Assembly (NCBI RefSeq): GCF_030867095.1
Contig: NC_081828.1
Location: 51,561,434 to 51,625,433 of the forward strand
DNA: 64,000 bases
Reading direction: 5' to 3'
Source of the DNA: Alligator mississippiensis
Lineage: Eukaryota; Chordata; Crocodylia; Alligatoridae
In this document: positions 1 to 10,745 of the stretch, in pieces
Position numbering within the stretch: the stretch's first letter is position 1
Layout of the letters: the number at the start of each line of letters is the position of its first letter
The notes under the pieces: generated by a model
The model's database searches: none
The model's input: only the letters and a program-made list of their open reading frames with translations
What the model was told of the DNA's origin: nothing
Translations under genes and position numbers: made by a program

Positions 1-257
1 CTGAGGCTTGAGTCCCAGTGGAGGACACTGGAAAAACATGGATGCCAGCTGTGTGGCATGGGACACAGTATAAGGTAGCACGGAGCTGTGTATATGGGCC
101 CATGGCTTCAGGGCACGTAAATGGGCAGCCTCCCACCTTATTGACATCCTTCAATCATTATCATCAAGGAATGGCAGGCGAGGTAGGTGGGCGGTCTACC
201 CAGAGACAAGTGGGTGGGCCTATGCTTAGACAGGTCCCGGGATGCCCACCTGTTACA
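1..257 (+). mobile_element. 3' end of LTR-like element, family T (copy A)
   Basis: This is the last part of a repeat that reappears inverted at 53963-54200 and in the same direction near 34700-34923. The shared stretch runs from about 110 to 257 and includes the motif GGCAGGCGAGGTAGGTGGGCGG at 173-194, matching the reverse complement of about 54005-54050. It ends in TGTTACA, like the TGTCACA and GCCACA ends of the other copies. The left part is cut by the window edge, so its length and target duplication cannot be judged. It lies downstream of ADAMTSL2-like exon 5, presumably in the next intron. Confidence 0.65.
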
Positions 258-509
258 CCCTACAAGAACAAATCATGGGTGCTGATTGTTTTCTTCCTCC
301 TCAAAGGGAGAATACCGATACCCCAGACAAGCACATGGGGGAATATAACAGCTTCCCATTCCCAACAAGGCATTATTACAATAGTTACAAATATACTTTA
401 CTAGTCAACCATTTTGTTTTACTGCCAGTAATCATAGAGCTTTGACTGCAATGATGTAAAACCATGCCCACATCCTCCACATACTCGGCCCTCCCTTCAA
501 CTGCCTCAC

Positions 510-655
510 CTCACATTTTCCACTGATGCAGACCCCTTGGTAGGTTCTGTCCTTGCAAGATGTGCCATCCTGAGCACGGGCCATCAACTGCCTCTCTCCA
601 TTCCTGGTGGTGCACTGCAGATCACATGGTTTGTTGGAGATACTGGTGTAATCAT
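510..655 (-). CDS. ADAMTSL2: ADAMTSL2-like exon 5: cysteine-rich/spacer module
   Basis: An internal exon of a secreted ADAMTS-like glycoprotein. The minus strand shows a pyrimidine-rich acceptor (CCTTTCCCTCTTTAG) before 655 and a GAG|GTGAGG donor at 510/509. The exon is 146 bp; it supplies 2 nt to a codon split with exon 4 and ends on a codon boundary. Across the junction it reads [17 protein letters not shown], then a DGTSCKD segment and GVCISGKCE, with cysteine spacing typical of the ADAMTS/ADAMTSL cysteine-rich region. The phrases KPCDL.CTT, G.RQLM, DGTSCK and GVC.SGKCE are those I know from ADAMTSL2 rather than other ADAMTSL proteins. Residues between these anchors differ noticeably from the mammalian protein, so a close paralogue is possible. 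The next exon is not in the window. Confidence 0.85.
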
Positions 656-879
656 CTAAAGAGGGAAAGGTGAACAAGCAATAGGCAGAGCGGCAGGGGC
701 AAAGCCTGGAAGGCTCAGTGGCTGGCAGAGACAGAGTTCCTCTCTAGATTTCTAGTTTTATGCTACCCTGCTCAGAAACAATGGAGTGCCATTGCCACTT
801 TGATATCCTCTGGTGGCAGAAGTGAAATGATTTGATGGTCTCTCTCCCCAGCTAGGAAGTAGAGTTATGTCCAACTTAA

Positions 880-1640
880 AAAGAACCATCCCCTACAATT
901 GGCACTGTAACAGGCAATATCACTCAAGAAGCTAAGATTGTTGATGACAAGGTTTTAGCAGAATTCGCAGATTCATTGGAATCTGACAGGGGCTGTGTTG
1001 TGAATGCTTCTGCTATGGCCATTATAGTAGTTGGAACAGTTCATGCCAAGAAATTAGACCATTTCTAAATGACAACTGTCATACAACAACAGAATATCTA
1101 AAGCCAACCCCAAAGAATAGTCTATACTTACTGGCTGGCATTGCACTACCTGATATCAGAAAGAAGGTAGTGAGCCAAAAAGAAAGATCATAGCAGATGG
1201 AAGACCCCAGGCATTTGCTCTGTAGTCACACACAAGTAACTAAATGGAAAGAGTTTTGTGACCAGTGTTGTGCTGTTGGACATGACTGATAGGGTATGAT
1301 TAACGTTATGGAAGAAAATATTACATGCAATCAGGTGCTCTGAAATGGACCTGGAACCCCAGGAGGACCTTTCCAAAGAGGTGGATCTAGACTGGCCAAC
1401 ATGGCGATACCTGAATCACCTGCACATGCAAACTAAAAGATCAAAAACAAACATGATCAAATGGGGCTACTTTGATGATACAAACATATACGAGTGCAGT
1501 GAAGTGCAGACTATGGAGGACCTGCTTGTTTGCTGACTTCTTGGTGATACCTGTACGATGGAGAACCTCGCTGCAGCAATGGAAAGAGCCATTGCTTGTG
1601 CACAATTCTGGAAATTCATCTAGTTTATAACAAGGACACA
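880..1640 (+). mobile_element. Decayed non-LTR retrotransposon, RT C-terminal region
   Basis: Lies in intron 4 of the ADAMTSL2-like gene, antisense to it. It matches the reverse complement of 56050-56800 over most of its length, for example TGATATCAGAAAGAAGGTAG near 1151-1170. Around 1345-1530 it encodes a broken stretch with W..LN.L...KWG and a Cys-Glu-Cys-like EVQTMEDLLVC end. That resembles the region after the reverse transcriptase in several LINE clades, where a KWG...CECG.QTM.HLL pattern is common. Stops and frameshifts show it is inactive. The clade cannot be set by eye. Confidence 0.6.
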
Positions 1641-2353
1641 AGAAGAAGAAGAAGAACTCAAGAAGCTGGCTGAATGGGCATGGACAGAAAACTTCCCTCT
1701 TTCCTCAGTTAAGTTGGCCATGTGTTAGTCAGACAATACAGGGAAACTCATCCTGTTGCCAGTTCTGTTCTTTGGATACATGAAGACCCCAGACTCCAAA
1801 GCTCCTAAATCACCAGCTTTTGCAGCTTTAAATATGAGCATTTTAGGTCAAGCCTCTTGGTCGAGGTGTTTGAAAGTGACAGGTGATTTTGGAAGCTCTG
1901 GAGGAGGCATGTTAGAGGGATCTAATTTCCAGAAAGTCTTTACCACCCAGCCACTGAAAACCAGGCTCCCTTAAGGTGTCTCAGATGGGCACTGAAAAAT
2001 GAAGTTACCAAGATGATCAGTCACTTGGAAAATCTTACTCCCAAGTCTAGTTTAAAGCAGTATTTTAGGTAAGAGAATACTTACAACCAGGAGTAGAGCA
2101 GGCAAAGAGAAGAAGGCCTGTCAGATAAGAGTGACTCTTCAAGAGAAGCTGGAAGAAATGCCTGCACAGCAGGGAACAGGCAGCTCTGAAGCAGGAGATT
2201 TCACACACAGAGCATGAAGGCTCCTTAATCAGTAGGCAACTCCCCAATCTCCGGGCTGTGGTATCTCTCCCACTTACAAGGTACCCCCAGACAGCCCTAT
2301 TCTTCTTCCCCTTTCACATCCTCTGTTCAGAACTGTTTCACTGATGGACAAAC
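1641..2353. other. Intron 4 remainder, no recognised feature
   Basis: Single-copy-looking intronic sequence between the LINE relic and exon 4. Short AGAAGAAGAAGAAG purine runs occur at 1642-1660. No exon-like segment was found on either strand. Confidence 0.5.
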
Positions 2354-2456
2354 CTGGATAAAGAGGCATCCAGTTATAATAGCGCTTCCCAAAGGCCTTG
2401 GCATTGAAACTGGAACACTGCTGTTGTTTGAAGCTGGCTGTGTTGGCTGGGCAGGG
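2354..2456 (-). CDS. ADAMTSL2: ADAMTSL2-like exon 4: start of cysteine-rich module
   Basis: A 103-bp internal exon. The acceptor on the minus strand is CTGGGTTTGTTTTTTCCACAG before 2456 and the donor is CAG|GTTTGT at 2354/2353. It starts on a codon boundary and ends with one base of a codon completed in exon 5, which matches both neighbours exactly. The encoded text begins PCPANTASFKQQQCSSFNAK and ends NWMPLYP. The S-F-x-x-x-Q-C-x-S-F-N and W-x-P-L-Y-P-D-D-Y order is the ADAMTSL2 pattern that follows the first TSR. The donor +3 to +6 bases (TTGT) are weaker than usual. Exact phase agreement on both sides makes the exon call firm; the orthologue-versus-paralogue question stays open. Confidence 0.87.
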
Positions 2457-2684
2457 CTGTGGAAAAAACAAACCCAGTGTTATCATCCTAGAAAAAAACA
2501 AGAGTGCTATGGAGAAATGAAGTTTCTGAACTGCAACAGCAGGGGAGCTGAATGCCTCCCATATCTGAGAAGAGGGTGAATGACCTCTTAGGTCAAGGCT
2601 AGGACCCCTGGCAGGGTAATGCAAGAAAGCTCCAGATGAGTTTAGTCTAGACAGCAGGCCTTCCTCAGCTCACAACAGTAGAGA

Positions 2685-2860
2685 GACACTTAGAATGGCA
2701 CAAAAGAGACCATTGTGTCTGGTGGACAGAGCAGAGGCTGTGAGTCAGGATTACTGGGTTCCACACTTGCTCTGCCCTGGTATCACTGAGCAAGTCCCTT
2801 TTTCCACATAACATGGAAATACCATCTGAAAGCACTTTAATATGCACAGAGGAAGCCTGC
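2685..2860 (+). repeat. MIR-like SINE relic
   Basis: Contains the order seen in mammalian-wide interspersed repeats: AGAGCAGAGGCTGTGAGTCAG, ACTGGGTTCCA, TGCTCTGCC, then GAGCAAGTCCCTTTTTCCACATAACATGG. Heavily diverged, lying in intron 3. Identification is by eye only. Confidence 0.45.
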
Positions 2861-3208
2861 TACAGATGTCTTCCTCCTAGGTTACTATTCTTATTATGTA
2901 TTAACATTAATAAAATATTCAGTGGTGTTTGACTAGATTAGCCCCATTGAGTCCAGGCTGCTGCTTTTCTCAATGCTAGCCTTGTTCTTGTCAGTAAAAT
3001 TAACATATTACATCACACCGGTGACAGCCTGAATTCTGAGGTAACCTTGTATATCCATACTACTGTCTGCACCAGTCAGAACCTTGATCCACTTGCTCTA
3101 AATCTCATCCAGAATAGTGAGGCTTGCATGGGCACTGCAGCCTCAGGATCACTCCTTGAAGCCATGTTATTTCCCTGGCAGTAAATGGGCAACACTGAGA
3201 GTTGTTAC

Positions 3209-3284
3209 CTGTTGCTGGCACAGTTGATAATGCTTTGATTGGCCCACACACATGGTGCTGTTTGTTCCTTGAGATATCAGGAGT
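3209..3284 (-). CDS. ADAMTSL2: ADAMTSL2-like exon 3: end of first TSR
   Basis: A short 76-bp exon found by following splice phase rather than length. The acceptor is CTTTTCTACATTGCAG before 3284 and the donor is CAG|GTAACA at 3209/3208. One base completes the arginine codon split with exon 2, then 25 codons follow to a clean boundary with exon 4. It encodes LLISQGTNSTMCVGQSKHYQ then LCQQQ. The C-x-G-x-S-K-x-Y-Q-L-C order is the end of the first thrombospondin repeat in ADAMTSL2, and N-S-T is a possible N-glycosylation site. The order exon 2, 3, 4 gives one uninterrupted reading frame across three introns. Confidence 0.88.
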
Positions 3285-3903
3285 CTGCAATGTAGAAAAG
3301 AGGAAGGAACAATAGCCTGGAGGACAATAAGGTGCTATAATATAGAGGAGATAAGATAGTTGTGGCCCAGGGCTTAACATACACAAGCAGAGAGGCAGCG
3401 ATTTTTATAAGGGTATGTATGCTAGCAAACGGCTTTTCTATCTAGCTTGTCAGAGAGCACCTAGTAATGTGAAAGAAAAATATTTCCAGCGGCCTCAAAG
3501 TTAGGGTGGGATGTTCTCATTTAGGAACGGGAGTCAGGATGAAGGACTTGACAGAATAGAAGTACGCAAGAGCATTATTACCACCCTCCAGGAATGGCCA
3601 ATTCCTCTCATCCTGCCCAGCTGGAAAGATGGGTAAGATCATGTGAAAAATATGAATCCATCTACGTACAACTTACCTGTGTTAGACTACAAACTATTCT
3701 GAATGTGAGGCTCGTCTCCCTTCTCTGTCATCTTTTAACCTTTGGGGTGAAATTTTAAGGAGTGGCAATGTAGAGCACACAACAGAAGTTTGTTAAATCT
3801 TGATTGTCCTCTCCCACAAGGAAACACCTTTGGGCAAAGAATTTGGTACTATGCAGAAGAACCAGTGTGCCCACATGAGTGGTAACTAAACAACACATCA
3901 AAG
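3285..3903. other. Intron 2, no recognised feature
   Basis: Intronic sequence between the exon 3 acceptor and the hAT-like repeat. Nothing beyond scattered AT-rich stretches was seen. Confidence 0.5.
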
Positions 3904-4196
3904 CAGGGGTTGCCAACCTGTGGCATGGGTGTCACAAATGACATGGGCAGCCTCTGTGCCTGGCGCATGGCAGATCAGGGAGGGGACAGGCATCACAGTG
4001 GCAGATAGAGCAGGAAACAGAAAGCAAAGTAGTAAATGGGCAGCGAGCACAAGGATGGAAGCAGAAAGCAGAGCAGCAGCCTAGGCTGGGAACAGAAAGC
4101 AAAGCAGCCCATTGGGCTGAGGAAGGGGATTGGAGTGGCACTTAGCCAAGTTGCAAGACTAATTTGTGGCATGCCTGCCAAAAAGATTGGCCCCTG
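3904..4196. repeat. hAT-like non-autonomous element, GC-rich type
   Basis: Begins CAGGGGTTGCCAACCTGTGG and ends GATTGGCCCCTG, giving imperfect terminal inverted repeats of the CAGGGGT..CCAA kind that hAT-derived MITEs carry. A second copy lies at 18811-19015 and shares the end TTTGTGGCATGCCTG. No clear 8-bp target duplication was found. It sits in intron 2. Confidence 0.55.
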
Positions 4197-4859
4197 CTGC
4201 TGTCTAGAATTTGGGTCACCTGATGAGATTGATCAGAAGGGTCACCTGACAAAAATAAAAGGGCAGGTCTCTTACCAGCCATTTTAGAGAGAGGAAAAAG
4301 ACACTGGAAGGTGCAAAAGCGAGAGAAGACTCCATGTTTCAGAAAAGAACCCACATGCACAAGGAATGGGGAAGAGGGAGGATCTTGGACTCCGTAAAAG
4401 ATCTCAGCTCAAAGAATCTCTGAGAGTCATGAGACAACTTGAGGCAAGAAACTGTATGCAGCTGTTGCATTGTTTTGTGTAGCTTTCCATAGTACACTGA
4501 AAGGCTTTGCAAAGCCTGACACTATGCATCTCAATTACTGGGTGTCCCTTGAGAGGTAAATAGTAAACCAGAGTCCCATGAAGCTCGATGTTTGGGAAGA
4601 AATGCCCTTAGAGGTGTCTGGATGGGGCCAATGCTGGTTCTGAGGTCTTGGGCACCTGAACCACAAGGATCCATTACTGTGAAGGGATAAGAGACAGAGA
4701 GTTTGTGCCCAGGAAGTGAGGTGGAGACATCAGTGAAAACTACAAGTGCCTATTCAGGCCCAGTGACATTTAAAAGCACGTGTCAGCATATGGAACCCAA
4801 ACCCAACAATACAGGGAGTATCTGGCAAAGGCTGTTTTACCAGGCCTGTGATGAGCCAC

Positions 4860-5070
4860 TAGAAGATCAAAATCAAAGACACCCTACTGGAAGTCAGAAA
4901 ACCTGGGCTTTGTTCCCAGCTCTGCCACCAGCCTACTATGTGACCTGGGACAAACTGCTTCTGCTTGCTTCCCTTCCCACCTTTTACCTGCTTTATTCTG
5001 TCTGTAAGGTCCCTGAGCCAGGGCCTCTTGTACTAGGAAAAAATATAGCACCTTGCACTTTGTAACTTTG
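4860..5070 (+). repeat. MIR-like SINE relic
   Basis: Shows the MIR core order: CTACTGGAAGTCAG, AAACCTGGGCTTTGTTCCCAG, CTCTGCCACCAGCCTACTATG, TGACCTGGGACAAACTGCTTC. It lies in intron 2. The short open frame over it is incidental to the repeat. Confidence 0.6.
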
Positions 5071-5478
5071 GAGACCTCATTTCAAGGTCTCTAGGTGCTA
5101 CAGTAATACAGATTAGTATTACTAACAGTAATAAGAACTGACACGGCATCTTTTCCATTGGAAATTGCTGTTTCCTCAAAATCAATCAGTTTCATGGAAA
5201 TGTGTCAATTTTGACAAAATACCGTTCAGAAAAAATAGGAAAACAGCCTTTCAGAAAAGTGGAGTTCTTGACAGTAACAAAGGAGATAGCTAGGAAGCTG
5301 CAGAAGTCAGTTTGCTATTTTGGAATAAAATCATGGGTTCAGTGAGAAGATCCTAAGCAGTAAAAAAAGTTAATAATGTTGGAAACTGAATTTGTATCAT
5401 AAAGCTTCCAAGTTCCCCTCCACTTGAGATGGAGCAGGGCACAGGGGGCATTTTAACACGTGCTCTGGGGGGTGGGAG

Positions 5479-5695
5479 GTGCACTTTAATTAGAGCAGCT
5501 CCAAATGCCTGCAGCATCTTGTGTATCAGCACCTCTCTGCTTCAAAATGGGGGGGAGGGGAGGGGGGCGACGCTTTAACTAAAGCTCATCAAATGAGCTC
5601 TAGTTAAACTGTCCTCACTACCATTTTGAAGCACAGGGATGCTGATACACAAGATGCAGAGGCTGCTGGAGCATGCTAATTAGCACAGTAGCTCA
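5479..5695. repeat. Long imperfect palindrome
   Basis: Inverted arms centre near 5593 (GCTCATCAAATGAGCT). The outer arms share CATCTTGTGTATCAGCA near 5514-5531 with TGCTGATACACAAGATG near 5640-5656, and CTTCAAAATGG pairs with CCATTTTGAAG. Further out, TTTAATTAGAGCAGCTCC pairs loosely with GGAGCATGCTAATTAGCAC. The structure fits a hairpin-type MITE. It lies in intron 2. Confidence 0.6.
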
Positions 5696-5699
5696 ATTA

Positions 5700-6917
5700 A
5701 TCCAGTCTGCTCTGATGCACTGCAATTGCAGCACATTGAAGCAGCCTCCCCGCATGTCTACAGGCACCCTGCATTATTTCAGACTGGTTGCAGACTCAGG
5801 CAAAACCTGTTGCATCATATGCTCTGGGAAGATTTTCTTTGCAGCCACAGAACTTTTCTTTTTTAATGCAGACTTGGCTTCTGCAACAATGAGCTGGCAT
5901 GAGCGTTAAATACTGAAACAAGTTCCCTGATCAAAGAACTGCAAAGGGCCTGATCCACAGCTCACTGTAGTCAGTGGAAAGACTCTTACTAGGCTTTGGA
6001 TCGGGCCAAAGAGCCCTGACTACGAGGGCACAGGGGATGCCCCAGGGGCACACAGGCCCGCTTTTGCATTTTCTTTCCCCATCTTTCTCCCATGATTGCA
6101 GTGTCTGAGCTCACAGGATGGAGCGGATGTGCAGACACTGGCATGCCTTGTTAGCAGCGAGGTTGTTTGAGAATCATAGCTATCTCCAGATGGAAGGCAC
6201 CTCGGCACATCCGGACCCTAATTATGCAGCCAGCCAGCCCACATAAAAGAAGGGGTTTTTTTTTTCCTTTTGAAGGAAAGAAAGGGGAGGGGGGGCTTGC
6301 CTGGGCTTCCTCTGCTCAGAAGTGCGTTCATGTGGAAGGGAAAGGAGCAGAGCAGTGGAGCAGGCACAGTGAGCTCACTGCACTCTCAGATGCCAGCTCT
6401 CATTAGCATCCAGGGAGTCTGGAGTAGCAGGTTAAAGAGGTTCCTCTCCAGGGGTCTCATTCATCTCTTTAGTGGAGGTCTGGGGCTTCCGCTCCAGTCT
6501 CCTGCTCAGCCTTCAGCGGCAAATTTGACATAAGCTAGCAGCATAGGCAGGGCAAGAAAATAGCAGTGGGAGTTTGTGCAGCTGAAGCCAGTACCTCCAC
6601 CCCCACCCCTTTCAACCTTTGCCACTGGGAAGCTGCACAGGTCATTTGTCTGCTGTAGCTTGAGGGAATGAATGAAGATGTCATAACAGACCATGGAGAC
6701 AAGGTAAAACAAAGAACAGGAGAGAGAGAGAACAGGAGAGAAAACTCTATGAAAAGGAAGCAGATGTCCCAGGAAGTAGGTGTCACTCCCACAGAAGTCT
6801 CTGGGCACTTGTACATGTAATGATGTCATGACGTACACATGATGAAAATTTACCTTTGTGTGGCTTAATGGCGTCACACATTACCTGTACCCAAGTCTTG
6901 TGGATTTTAAAAGAGTT
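5700..6917. other. Intron 2, no recognised feature
   Basis: Includes a purine-rich stretch near 6250-6300. Several short open frames exist on both strands but none has splice sites or protein character I trust. Confidence 0.45.
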
Positions 6918-7830
6918 TGCATCATTGCAAACTAAAGTACACCCTGATGTAGTTTAGTTTGCAAAGTTGCAACATGGAAAGAATCAGGCCCCATGACACT
7001 TCTGCCTTCAGCAGGCTTCTGTGGCCAGCAGGACACTTGGAGTTGCCCAGGAATGGGCTGGCTTGCCCCGGTGAAGCGCAGGAAGGCGGCAGGAGGGCAG
7101 CTGAGTTTGCTGGCAGCAGAAGGTGGCAGTGCATGGGGCGCTGCAAACTCAGGTGGGCTGCTAGCTGGCCAGGTGCTGCCCCAGCTCAGAGGTGTCCAAT
7201 CCAATGCTTCCCCAAGCCTGTCCAGGCTTCCAGTGCCCTATGCACCATCCCCGCCACCTTCCCCAGACATCAGCACACCCAGCTGCCCTCCTACCCTCTC
7301 CCCACACTGCCCCAGGGGCAAGCTGGGTGTGCTGGCAGCCAGAGAAGGCAGCGGGGATGGGGCATGGGGCATTGGAAACTTGGGTGGGCTCAGGGTAGCA
7401 CTGGATTGGACACCTCCAAGCTGGGGCAACACCCAGCCAGCTAGCAGCCCTCCTAGTCTTCCAACACTCCATGCACCATCCCCGCCACCTTCTCTGGCTG
7501 CCAGCAAACCCAGCCGCCCCCCTGCGCTGCCCCAGGGGCAAGCCAGCCCGTTCCTAGGTGGCCCCAGGCATCCTGCTGGCCACAAGAGCCTGCTGAAGGC
7601 AGAAGCAGTGAGGGGCCTGATCCTTTATTTTTTTCAGCAGAGCCTGCTGGCCTCTCACATGGGGGGGTGCAGTGTGAGCAAGCTTACCGATTAATGGCAC
7701 AGATTAATGGTCTCCCAGCCATGGGAGAGACAGGCAGGCTCCACCAAAAAAAAAAGGATCAGGCCCCTCGCCACTTCTGCCTTCAGCAGGCGCCTGTGGC
7801 TGCCAGGACAACCACATATATGCAGAGACA
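6918..7830. repeat. GC-rich repeat block with inverted arms
   Basis: A hairpin at about 6918-6972 (TTTGCAAACTAAA facing TTTAGTTTGCAAA) leads into CAGGCCCCATGACACTTCTG. The CTTCTGCCTTCAGCAGGC motif recurs inverted near 7593-7612 and again direct at 7775-7792. Between the arms lies minisatellite-like DNA in which CATGCACCATCCCCGCCACC occurs at 7238-7257 and 7468-7489. Long open frames on both strands come from high GC content, not from coding. It lies in intron 2. Confidence 0.55.
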
Positions 7831-9121
7831 GAAACTGAAATGGTGAAGTTTCAATTAAAAACTCGATGTTTCAATTTAGGCAGCACAGAATGCAAACTGA
7901 AGGACTAAACCCACGTCATATGTACAAGAGCCTAACTCGGCAGTGTCATAAGCAATCAAGTAGGTTACACACTGGGAATAGATCAGTGTAAGTCACTGTA
8001 GTGAAACAGTGCAGCTGGCATGATTTGGCATTCCAGGGTTTGCCAAGTGAGGGGCAATATAAGATAAAGTCAGTCCCATTATGCCTAACATTCACAAAGA
8101 AAGATCCAGCTCAGACATAAATGCTGGACTGTTTTTACTGGCAGATTATTTTTCTTGCAAGCCATCCTGAGACATTTTTGGGAAGGAAAGCATATAAATA
8201 AATAAATAAATAAAATGCTGAATTGCAATAGCTTATGCTCGGACTGAAGTTGCTCCCCAGAGAATTATCAAACCAGTATAAATTATGAATATTTTACAGG
8301 CCCACCGGGTGCCAAGTCAGGGCATGCCCTCTCCACGCTAACTTATCTTCTGATTACCTTTCACTTTGTGCAGGAAACACTCTTCTCCTCACATCACATA
8401 GATGCAAAGAAGGGGAAGGAAGAAGGGACTATAGCATATGAATAACTGCACAGCCCAGTATGCTTGGTTATTCCAGGATTTGTCCATTTGCCTACTATAA
8501 ATGGAGGCCTTTTTCTGTGCCCAATGTACTGAGGATATGAGTGTATTATAGCTCCCAGCTATATGACTTTTTTCTCAAACTATAAAGGCTTATATTTTTA
8601 ACTCCAGAAGTCCTCAGTTAAGTTTTCAATCAAGCAAAGTGGTAATCATCACACTAATACTGGTTGCTGCTCAGGTGCAGAGCAAGACCTGCTTGTACCA
8701 ACCATTCCTGTTCTGAGAGCACTGGACTTCCTTGGGAGCTTGAAGAGAATGATCTTTCTTTCAACCTTCAAACATCTGTTGAGAGGCTTTGAGTCTGGTT
8801 GCTGGTGAGCTCATTAGGACTAAGAAATATGCTAGTGTTTGGCTACAGCTGTTTCAGATCTACAAATATTGGATTGTTACTGTCACTTTGAATATTTGGC
8901 GGTTTCAGGAAAAGAGAGAAATATCCACCACTTCAGAACTTGAAATAATTCAGATGCTCAACAACAAAGGCAAAACTCACTGGTTTGGCTGTTGGTAAAT
9001 GAAGTCTCCCTCTCCCCTCTCATCACACATTACCTGTATCTTAGCCCCTAAACAACCAATCAGCGAAGGTTTCATTTGCGCCAGTAGCATCAGTATTTGC
9101 TGGTGCTGTTAAACTGCTTAC
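7831..9121. other. Intron 2 proximal part, (AAAT)n near 8196
   Basis: Non-coding DNA upstream (in plus coordinates) of exon 2's donor. A short (AAAT)n microsatellite lies at 8196-8215. Nothing else is recognised. Confidence 0.45.
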
Positions 9122-9264
9122 CTTTGCTGCAAGCAGTGCCTCTCCCGGGACATCACTCCTCCCCCACAGGTGCGGGAGCATGTGGACCAGGAACTCCATT
9201 CCCCCCACCACTTGGTGACCTCTTCATCCCATGTGCCAGCTCCTTCTGCTGCCTCACTACTGTC
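9122..9264 (-). CDS. ADAMTSL2: ADAMTSL2-like exon 2: acidic linker and first TSR
   Basis: A 143-bp exon with acceptor CTCTGTTTTTGTCAG before 9264 and donor AAG|GTAAGC at 9122/9121. It starts in phase 0 and ends with two bases of a split arginine codon. The first residues, [16 protein letters not shown], form an acidic linker. Then comes [20 protein letters not shown] followed by RERHCLQQR, a thrombospondin type-1 repeat with the W-x-x-W-x-x-W and CSxTCGGG signatures used for C-mannosylation and O-fucosylation. The WWGEW and ERHCLQQR phrases point to ADAMTSL2 in particular. No metalloprotease or pro-domain lies between signal peptide and TSR, so this is an ADAMTS-like gene, not an ADAMTS protease. 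Confidence 0.9.
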
Positions 9265-9289
9265 CTGACAAAAACAGAGAATGGTTAGC

Positions 9290-9650
9290 TTGAGAACCCC
9301 AGACCTGTACCCATAGGTGACATGTAGGGGAAGCATGGGGGGCATGTGTCCCCCCCCCCGATTTGTTGCCGACAACACTGCCACTGGTGTCTGAGGGCAG
9401 TTGTTGCTCATCACCCCCCGCCCCTTGCCACCAACACTGCCGCAGCCGCCTGTGGGCAGTCCCCACTTGGCCCGCCCTCACTGCTGTCACTGCGGTCGCC
9501 TGTGGGTGGTCCCTGCTCGCTGCCACCACACTCGTGCTGCCAACACCGCCACCTGCAGGCGGTCACCATGCCCCCTCAAGCCTCAGGAGGTACGAGTCAT
9601 TTGTGCCTGTACCTTCCCTGCTAGAAGAGGGGACAAATCAGTGCTAGGCA
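9290..9650. repeat. GC-rich repeat block close to exon 2
   Basis: A run of CCCCCCCCCC near 9351 is followed by repeated CACCACCAACACTGC/CCACCTGCAGGCGG text. The same text occurs at about 18085-18260, so this is an interspersed family. It lies in intron 1, starting only some 25-40 bp upstream of the exon 2 acceptor region. Confidence 0.55.
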
Positions 9651-10344
9651 GATCCTCTAGGACTACAGGAGTAAAGATTTTAAGTCTTCTGATTTGAAGG
9701 GGATGGCCCTACCATTGCACACTCAGAACTGTATGGCTCTTGTCACCTAGACCCTAGTGTCTTCCTGCTCCCAAAGTACAGGTAGTTCCCCAGGCAATTT
9801 ATATTAGCCACTTGTGTTCCTAGTCTGTTCTGCCCTGAGCACCAGCATAGAGGAACTGTGAATCAACTCTCAAAGCCTATTCCCCAAATCCAAGCTTTAC
9901 AATTTGGTTTAAACCCTAAGTCCTGGTGTTTTAAGAATCCCTCATTTTGCATGCAGCTATTCCCAACTGGACAGGCTGCTTCCTAGCTTTGTGCTGTTGG
10001 ACCATCAAATAGACTTCACCAAGGCTTTCATCTGATCTGGGAGCAGTCACTATAACCAAAAGGGAGCTACTTGACCTCCTGCAACTTCAGCCATCAGTGA
10101 AGAGGCGTCAAAAGCTAACCTACAGAATCAACAGGAGTAACTGGACTCCATGATGACACCTTGTCTTTCAAGTTAATATGGGAGACCTATACAAAAACAC
10201 AGGAGGATGTTTATTATGAAAGGGCAGCAACCCACAGATCAGTGCAAATATTGGACTTATTTGATGATGCAGCAAGTAAGAGAGTCCCCTTAATAGGCTG
10301 AGAGAGCGGTCATGGTTTTGTAGATATTAAGACGAGATGAGACC
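9651..10344. other. Intron 1, no recognised feature
   Basis: Ordinary intronic sequence. No exon signature or repeat was recognised. Confidence 0.45.
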
Positions 10345-10745
10345 ATTTAAATCAGTGGTCACCAACCACTGGATCTCGATCCACCAGAAGCCTCTTGGAG
10401 TCAATCCAAGGCTGCGTTGGGGAGGTTGAGTGCCCACGTGCATGCACATACATGCCCCGGCCCAGCAGGTCAGTTCATGGGGCAGGGAAAGGGCAGGGGC
10501 TAGATTGAGGCCCCCACAGTGAGAGACAGTGCCGCAGAGGCAGAAGTAGGGGTAAGTTGAGTGGGGCCCTGGCCAGGTGGGACTTACCTGCTGGGGAGGT
10601 GCACCCCCAAATAATTTTTTCTCCCTCTGCCTCAATCTGCACCCTCCTTTCTCTCCCCACAGACTTACCTGCTGGGCAGAGTGCGGGGATGGAAGTGGTA
10701 GTGGCACACAGTAGATCTTGGGTTGCTTTGAAATGCCAAAGGTGA
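10345..10745. repeat. hAT-like non-autonomous element with GC core
   Basis: Starts with CAGTGGTCACCAACCACTGGA, a typical end of small hAT-derived repeats, and holds a GC-rich core similar in style to neighbouring repeats. The other end (near 10740) is degenerate, so limits are approximate. Confidence 0.4.

Noticed and set aside
6875..6960. Minus-strand donor CAG|GTAATG near 6886 as the missing TSR1-end exon
   Set aside because: The in-phase translation has no cysteines; the true exon was found at 3209-3284.
6993..7694. Long plus-strand frame of 233 codons
   Set aside because: It follows GC-rich repeated DNA, overlaps open frames on the other strand and has no splice or family evidence.
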